From NCBI RefSeq assembly GCF_000236805.1, contig NZ_AGFX01000018.1, positions 248,001-312,000 of the forward strand: a stretch of DNA of 64,000 nucleotides. The letters run 5' to 3'. The position numbers and the translations under genes are program-made. This DNA is from Paenibacillus peoriae KCTC 3763 (GTDB lineage: Bacteria; Bacillota; Bacilli; Paenibacillales; Paenibacillaceae). Positions within the stretch are counted from its first letter, which is position 1; each line of letters opens with the position of its first letter. The notes beneath the pieces were generated by a model, which was not told where the DNA came from, ran no database searches, and saw only the letters and a list, made by a program, of their open reading frames with translations. Positions 60,248-64,000 of this stretch are shown here, piece after piece.

Positions 60248-60332
60248 TATTACTTTTCCGGTGGCAGATGCAGTGGAAGGGTTAAATCCTCTATATCCTT
60301 CAAATCACGGTGTTTTTTCCCATAATGCTTGA
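60198..60332 (+). CDS. Secreted prepeptide of the second receptor (AloP-like)
   Basis: 44 residues overlapping the receptor gene by 50 bases in another frame. MMKK start, hydrophobic signal core, cleavage site VADA, and a 20-residue tail ending in PLYPSNHGVFSHNA. AAGGGGG lies 5 and 8 bases before two consecutive ATGs. Both peptides in the window carry a His/Gly-rich C-terminal segment. Mature form unknown. Confidence 0.68.
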   Translation: MMKKALISVTMVLAFLSITFPVADAVEGLNPLYPSNHGVFSHNA

Positions 60333-60377
60333 GCTTTGGGTTTCCGTGATGAGGTCCAGTAGGGCCTTTGTAAATAA

Positions 60378-60426
60378 AGGGAGCACACTTTTACGCATAT
60401 TGCGATCAGTGGGCTCCCCTTTTTTA
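60378..60426. terminator. Bidirectional terminator between the peptide gene and pepT
   Basis: AAGGGAGC and GCTCCC pair with an adjoining CAC/GTG, loop of about 20 bases, six T on the plus strand and a T-rich tail on the minus strand. Confidence 0.7.
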
Positions 60427-60485
60427 TGCCGATTATTTATTTCACAATATACAACGTCAGGTTATTGGCCTGCTGTTGCATGGTT

Positions 60486-61721
60486 TCACTTGCCATGCTG
60501 TTCGAACAATTGAACGATTTCAACAATAACCTTGGTTGCAAGCACCATGTTGTCCACCGATACATATTCAAACTTACCGTGATAATTCTCTCCACCCGTA
60601 AAAATATTTGGTGTAGGCAGTCCCATATAGGACAGCTGTGAACCGTCAGTACCGCCGCGGATTGGCTTGATAATGGGCTCAATATTCAGCTTCTTCATCG
60701 CTTCATAGGCAATGTCCACGATATGTTTGACCGGCTCGATTTTCTCCTTCATGTTGTAATACTGATCTCTCAGCTCCAGCGTGATGCGATTTTCTCCGTA
60801 GGCTGCTTGCAGCTCTTTTACCACATTGGTCAAATAAGCCTTCCGGTTTTCAAAGCTCTTACGGTCAAAATCACGGATAATATAGTGTAGTTTTGCATGT
60901 TCTGTCGTGCCCTTAAATTCCAGCAGATGATAGAAGCCATCGTAACCGTCCGTATATTCCGGGGCTTCGTCCACAGGCAGACGGCTATGCAGTTCCATGG
61001 CAATTTTGGCCGCGTGGACCATTTTGTTTTTAGCCGTACCGGGATGGACACTTACTCCGTGGATGGCAATATGGGCGGCTGCCGCGTTGAAGCTCTCATA
61101 CTCCAGCTCTCCGAGCGGTCCGCCATCGACGGTATAAGCATATTTAGCACCAAAAGCAGCTACGTCAAAGCGTTCCGGTCCTCTTCCAATCTCCTCGTCC
61201 GGTGTAAAGGCGACGCGGATCTTGCCATGCTGGATTTCCGGGTGATCTATCAGGTAGTGTATGGCTGTCATGATTTCTGCGATCCCGGCTTTGTTGTCTG
61301 CACCAAGCAGGGTGGTACCGTCTGTGGTAATCAGCGTATGGCCTTTATATTGAGCCAGCTCGGGAAACTCGCGTGGAGACAGCACCACATTCAGCGACGC
61401 ATTCAGCGTGATATCTCCTCCGTCATAAGAGTCTGTCAGTTGCGGCTTTACCCCTGCGCCAGTCAGCTCGGTTGCGGTATCTAGGTGTGCGAGAAAGCCA
61501 ATGACGGGAACCTCTTTATCCGTATTGGAAGGGAGAGTCGCCATCACATAACCGTTATCGTCAATGGTTACGTCCGTCATACCGATGGCTTTCAATTCAT
61601 CTACCAGGAGATTGCCCAATGTGAGCTGTCCTGGTGTGGTGGGACAGGTGTGGCTGCTTTCGTCGGATTGGGTATCTACCTGAACATAAGTGGTCAGGCG
61701 GTCAATCAGTTCCTGTTTCAT
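60486..61721 (-). CDS. pepT: Peptidase T (tripeptidase, M20B)
   Basis: 411 residues, cytosolic zinc enzyme releasing the N-terminal residue of tripeptides. Metal and catalytic motifs: [29 protein letters not shown], the Asp in [10 protein letters not shown] and the His in [11 protein letters not shown]; the [18 protein letters not shown] segment is diagnostic. ATG at 61721 after AAGGAGG. Single gene, divergent from the LacI-type regulator. Confidence 0.95.
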   Translation of the reverse strand: MKQELIDRLTTYVQVDTQSDESSHTCPTTPGQLTLGNLLVDELKAIGMTDVTIDDNGYVMATLPSNTDKEVPVIGFLAHLDTATELTGAGVKPQLTDSYDGGDITLNASLNVVLSPREFPELAQYKGHTLITTDGTTLLGADNKAGIAEIMTAIHYLIDHPEIQHGKIRVAFTPDEEIGRGPERFDVAAFGAKYAYTVDGGPLGELEYESFNAAAAHIAIHGVSVHPGTAKNKMVHAAKIAMELHSRLPVDEAPEYTDGYDGFYHLLEFKGTTEHAKLHYIIRDFDRKSFENRKAYLTNVVKELQAAYGENRITLELRDQYYNMKEKIEPVKHIVDIAYEAMKKLNIEPIIKPIRGGTDGSQLSYMGLPTPNIFTGGENYHGKFEYVSVDNMVLATKVIVEIVQLFEQHGK

Positions 61722-61750
61722 GTGTATATCCTCCTTGGTGTCATTATTGA

Positions 61751-62986
<1,236 letters not shown>

Positions 62987-63003
62987 AATCAGTAAAAGAC
63001 TTG

Positions 63004-63033
63004 AACAGCTCCGGTTTACCGGGGCTGTTTTTG
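63004..63033 (+). terminator. Terminator after the lacI-type gene
   Basis: AACAGCTCCGG/CCGGGGCTGTT stem with a TTTA loop and five T. Confidence 0.9.
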
Positions 63034-63059
63034 CTATGGGTAGATCTACAAAAAAGGAA

Positions 63060-63088
63060 TTGACATTTGTATTGTAAATGCTTACATT
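63060..63088 (+). promoter_or_regulatory. Promoter and operator of the GH2 gene
   Basis: TTGACA (63060-63065) and TACATT (63083-63088) spaced by 17. The palindrome TGTAAATGCTTACA (63073-63086) overlaps the spacer and -10; it differs from the cre consensus at one fixed base and could be bound by the LacI-type protein, by CcpA, or both. A wider inverted repeat TAAGT..ACTTA lies at about 63108-63134. Confidence 0.7.
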
Positions 63089-63185
63089 AAAAATATATTT
63101 ATTTTACTAAGTTTTACTCGTTATTTTTACTTAGATATTTTACTATGTATAAGAGTAAAAAAATAAAAGGTTGAGGTGACTGCCC

Positions 63186-64000
63186 ATGCGTACCATTTTG
63201 CCGTTGAATGACCAGTGGTTTTACCGTCCTGAATATGTCGAGAGTGAAGTAAATGCAGGGATTGATGTGAGTCGGTATGAACCCATTCTGCTGCCGCATA
63301 CCAATGCGGAGCTGCCGTATAACTATTTTGATGACAAGGCGTTTCAATTTGTTTCCACATATAAAAGGAACCTGGATATCCCGGCAGTTGCCAAGGGTAA
63401 GCGGGTGTATGTCGATTTTGAAGGGGTTATGTCCTATGCACAGGTATATTTGAACGGAGTAAAAGCGGGTGAGCACAAAGGCGGCTATACACCATTCAGT
63501 ATTGAATTGACCGAGCTTGCTGAATATGGCGGTTCCAATATGCTTACGGTTGTCGTCGATTCTACGGAACGAGACGATATCCCTCCCTTTGGGGCAGTCA
63601 TCGACTATCTGACCTATGGCGGTATTTACCGGGAGGTGCAGCTCCGGGTCGTCGAGCCTGTACATTTCGGAACGGTATTCGTCCAGACACCGGAGCCGCT
63701 CGCGGCAAGCAAAGCGGTACACGTGACTGTCGAGCTGGAGGGGATGGGTGCTCAGCAGGACGATTTGACGGTCGCCTTACGGCTGCTGGATGGAGGCAGC
63801 TTGAAGGCGGAGACCGGACCGACAGCAGTGAGTGCGGGCGATATGGCACTGGAGCTGAAGGAGTTGAGTGATATACAGCTGTGGGAACCGGACGATCCCA
63901 AGCTGTATGAAGCAGAGCTGACGCTGCTGCGGAACGGGGGAGAATTGGATCAGCTGACCGTGCGCTTCGGTTTTCGCGAAGCCGAATTCCAGCCGGACGG
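63186..64000 (+). CDS. GH2-family beta-galactosidase, 3' end outside the window
   Basis: First 271 residues of a cytosolic glycoside hydrolase. The N-terminal sugar-binding jelly roll is visible (LPHTNAELPYNYFDDKAFQF, KRVYVDFEGVMSYAQVYLNG, GGYTPFSIELT, TYGGIYREVQL) and the Ig-like domain follows, with LWEPDDPKLYEAELTL. The catalytic barrel lies past the window edge. ATG at 63186 after GAGGTGA. Beta-galactosidase is the most likely activity; beta-glucuronidase or mannosidase cannot be excluded without the barrel. Confidence 0.85.
   Translation, partial: MRTILPLNDQWFYRPEYVESEVNAGIDVSRYEPILLPHTNAELPYNYFDDKAFQFVSTYKRNLDIPAVAKGKRVYVDFEGVMSYAQVYLNGVKAGEHKGGYTPFSIELTELAEYGGSNMLTVVVDSTERDDIPPFGAVIDYLTYGGIYREVQLRVVEPVHFGTVFVQTPEPLAASKAVHVTVELEGMGAQQDDLTVALRLLDGGSLKAETGPTAVSAGDMALELKELSDIQLWEPDDPKLYEAELTLLRNGGELDQLTVRFGFREAEFQPD

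Overview
The window looks like a chromosomal segment of a Paenibacillus of the P. polymyxa group. Evidence: a secreted beta/alpha-amylase fusion (GH14-CBM25-GH13) that is a hallmark of P. polymyxa, YesM/YesN-type two-component systems beside sugar ABC transporters, SLH-anchored surface protein, strong Gram-positive Shine-Dalgarno sequences (AAGGAGG) with frequent GTG/TTG starts, Spo0E and AbrB-like regulators, and Bacillus-type Fur, Zur, Fnr and CcpA sites. No rRNA, tRNA, CRISPR array, insertion sequence or prophage was seen.

Layout. 1-0.7 kb: 5' part of a Zur-controlled G3E GTPase. 1-7.7 kb: a CUT1 sugar ABC transporter split into two divergent halves (two permeases on minus; histidine kinase, response regulator and solute-binding lipoprotein on plus). 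8-9 kb: Old Yellow Enzyme NamA. 9.1-9.4 kb: a 37-codon holin-like toxin with a convergent antisense RNA (predicted type I toxin-antitoxin). 9.5-12.6 kb: beta/alpha-amylase. 12.9-18.5 kb: GH67 alpha-glucuronidase and GH52 beta-xylosidase with a divergent AraC regulator. 18.6-22 kb: dehydrogenase relic, AbrB-like regulator, RRNPP quorum-sensing receptor with its prepeptide, Spo0E phosphatase, stalk-domain protein. 22.3-30 kb: amidohydrolase, FetAB metal exporter, TetR regulator, NAD(P)-binding protein, metallo-beta-lactamase-fold hydrolase (same operator as tetR), GT-C membrane glycosyltransferase. 30-32 kb: AT-rich pair of phloretin/DAPG-type hydrolase and LysR. 32-35.5 kb: flavodiiron protein, NAD-dependent reductase, rubredoxin and an Fnr-type regulator in one operon. 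35.7-37 kb: cupin and methyltransferase. 37-45.2 kb: a giant S-layer-anchored subtilase with about 24 BspA-type leucine-rich repeats, under a Fur box. 45.6-57.7 kb: YesN/YesM pair, a second holin-like toxin module, LplA/LplB/YtcP-type oligosaccharide transporter, GH10 xylanase and GH43 xylosidase. 57.8-64 kb: HxlB/HxlA formaldehyde-fixation genes, a second quorum-sensing receptor lacking a DNA-binding domain with its prepeptide, peptidase T, a LacI-type regulator and the start of a GH2 beta-galactosidase.

How it fits together. Much of the window serves plant polysaccharide use. Secreted GH10 xylanase releases (methylglucurono)xylo-oligosaccharides, the LplA/B/YtcP transporter imports them, and GH67, GH52 and GH43 finish degradation inside the cell; the genes are split between an AraC-controlled and a YesMN-controlled unit. 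Starch is handled by the amylase, which has a CcpA site at its start point. The remainder is regulatory and stress biology: oxygen/NO scavenging under Fnr, metal homeostasis under Zur and Fur, peptide signalling near sporulation genes, and two related toxin-antitoxin modules 40 kb apart. All functional statements come from reading the sequence; no database search was run.
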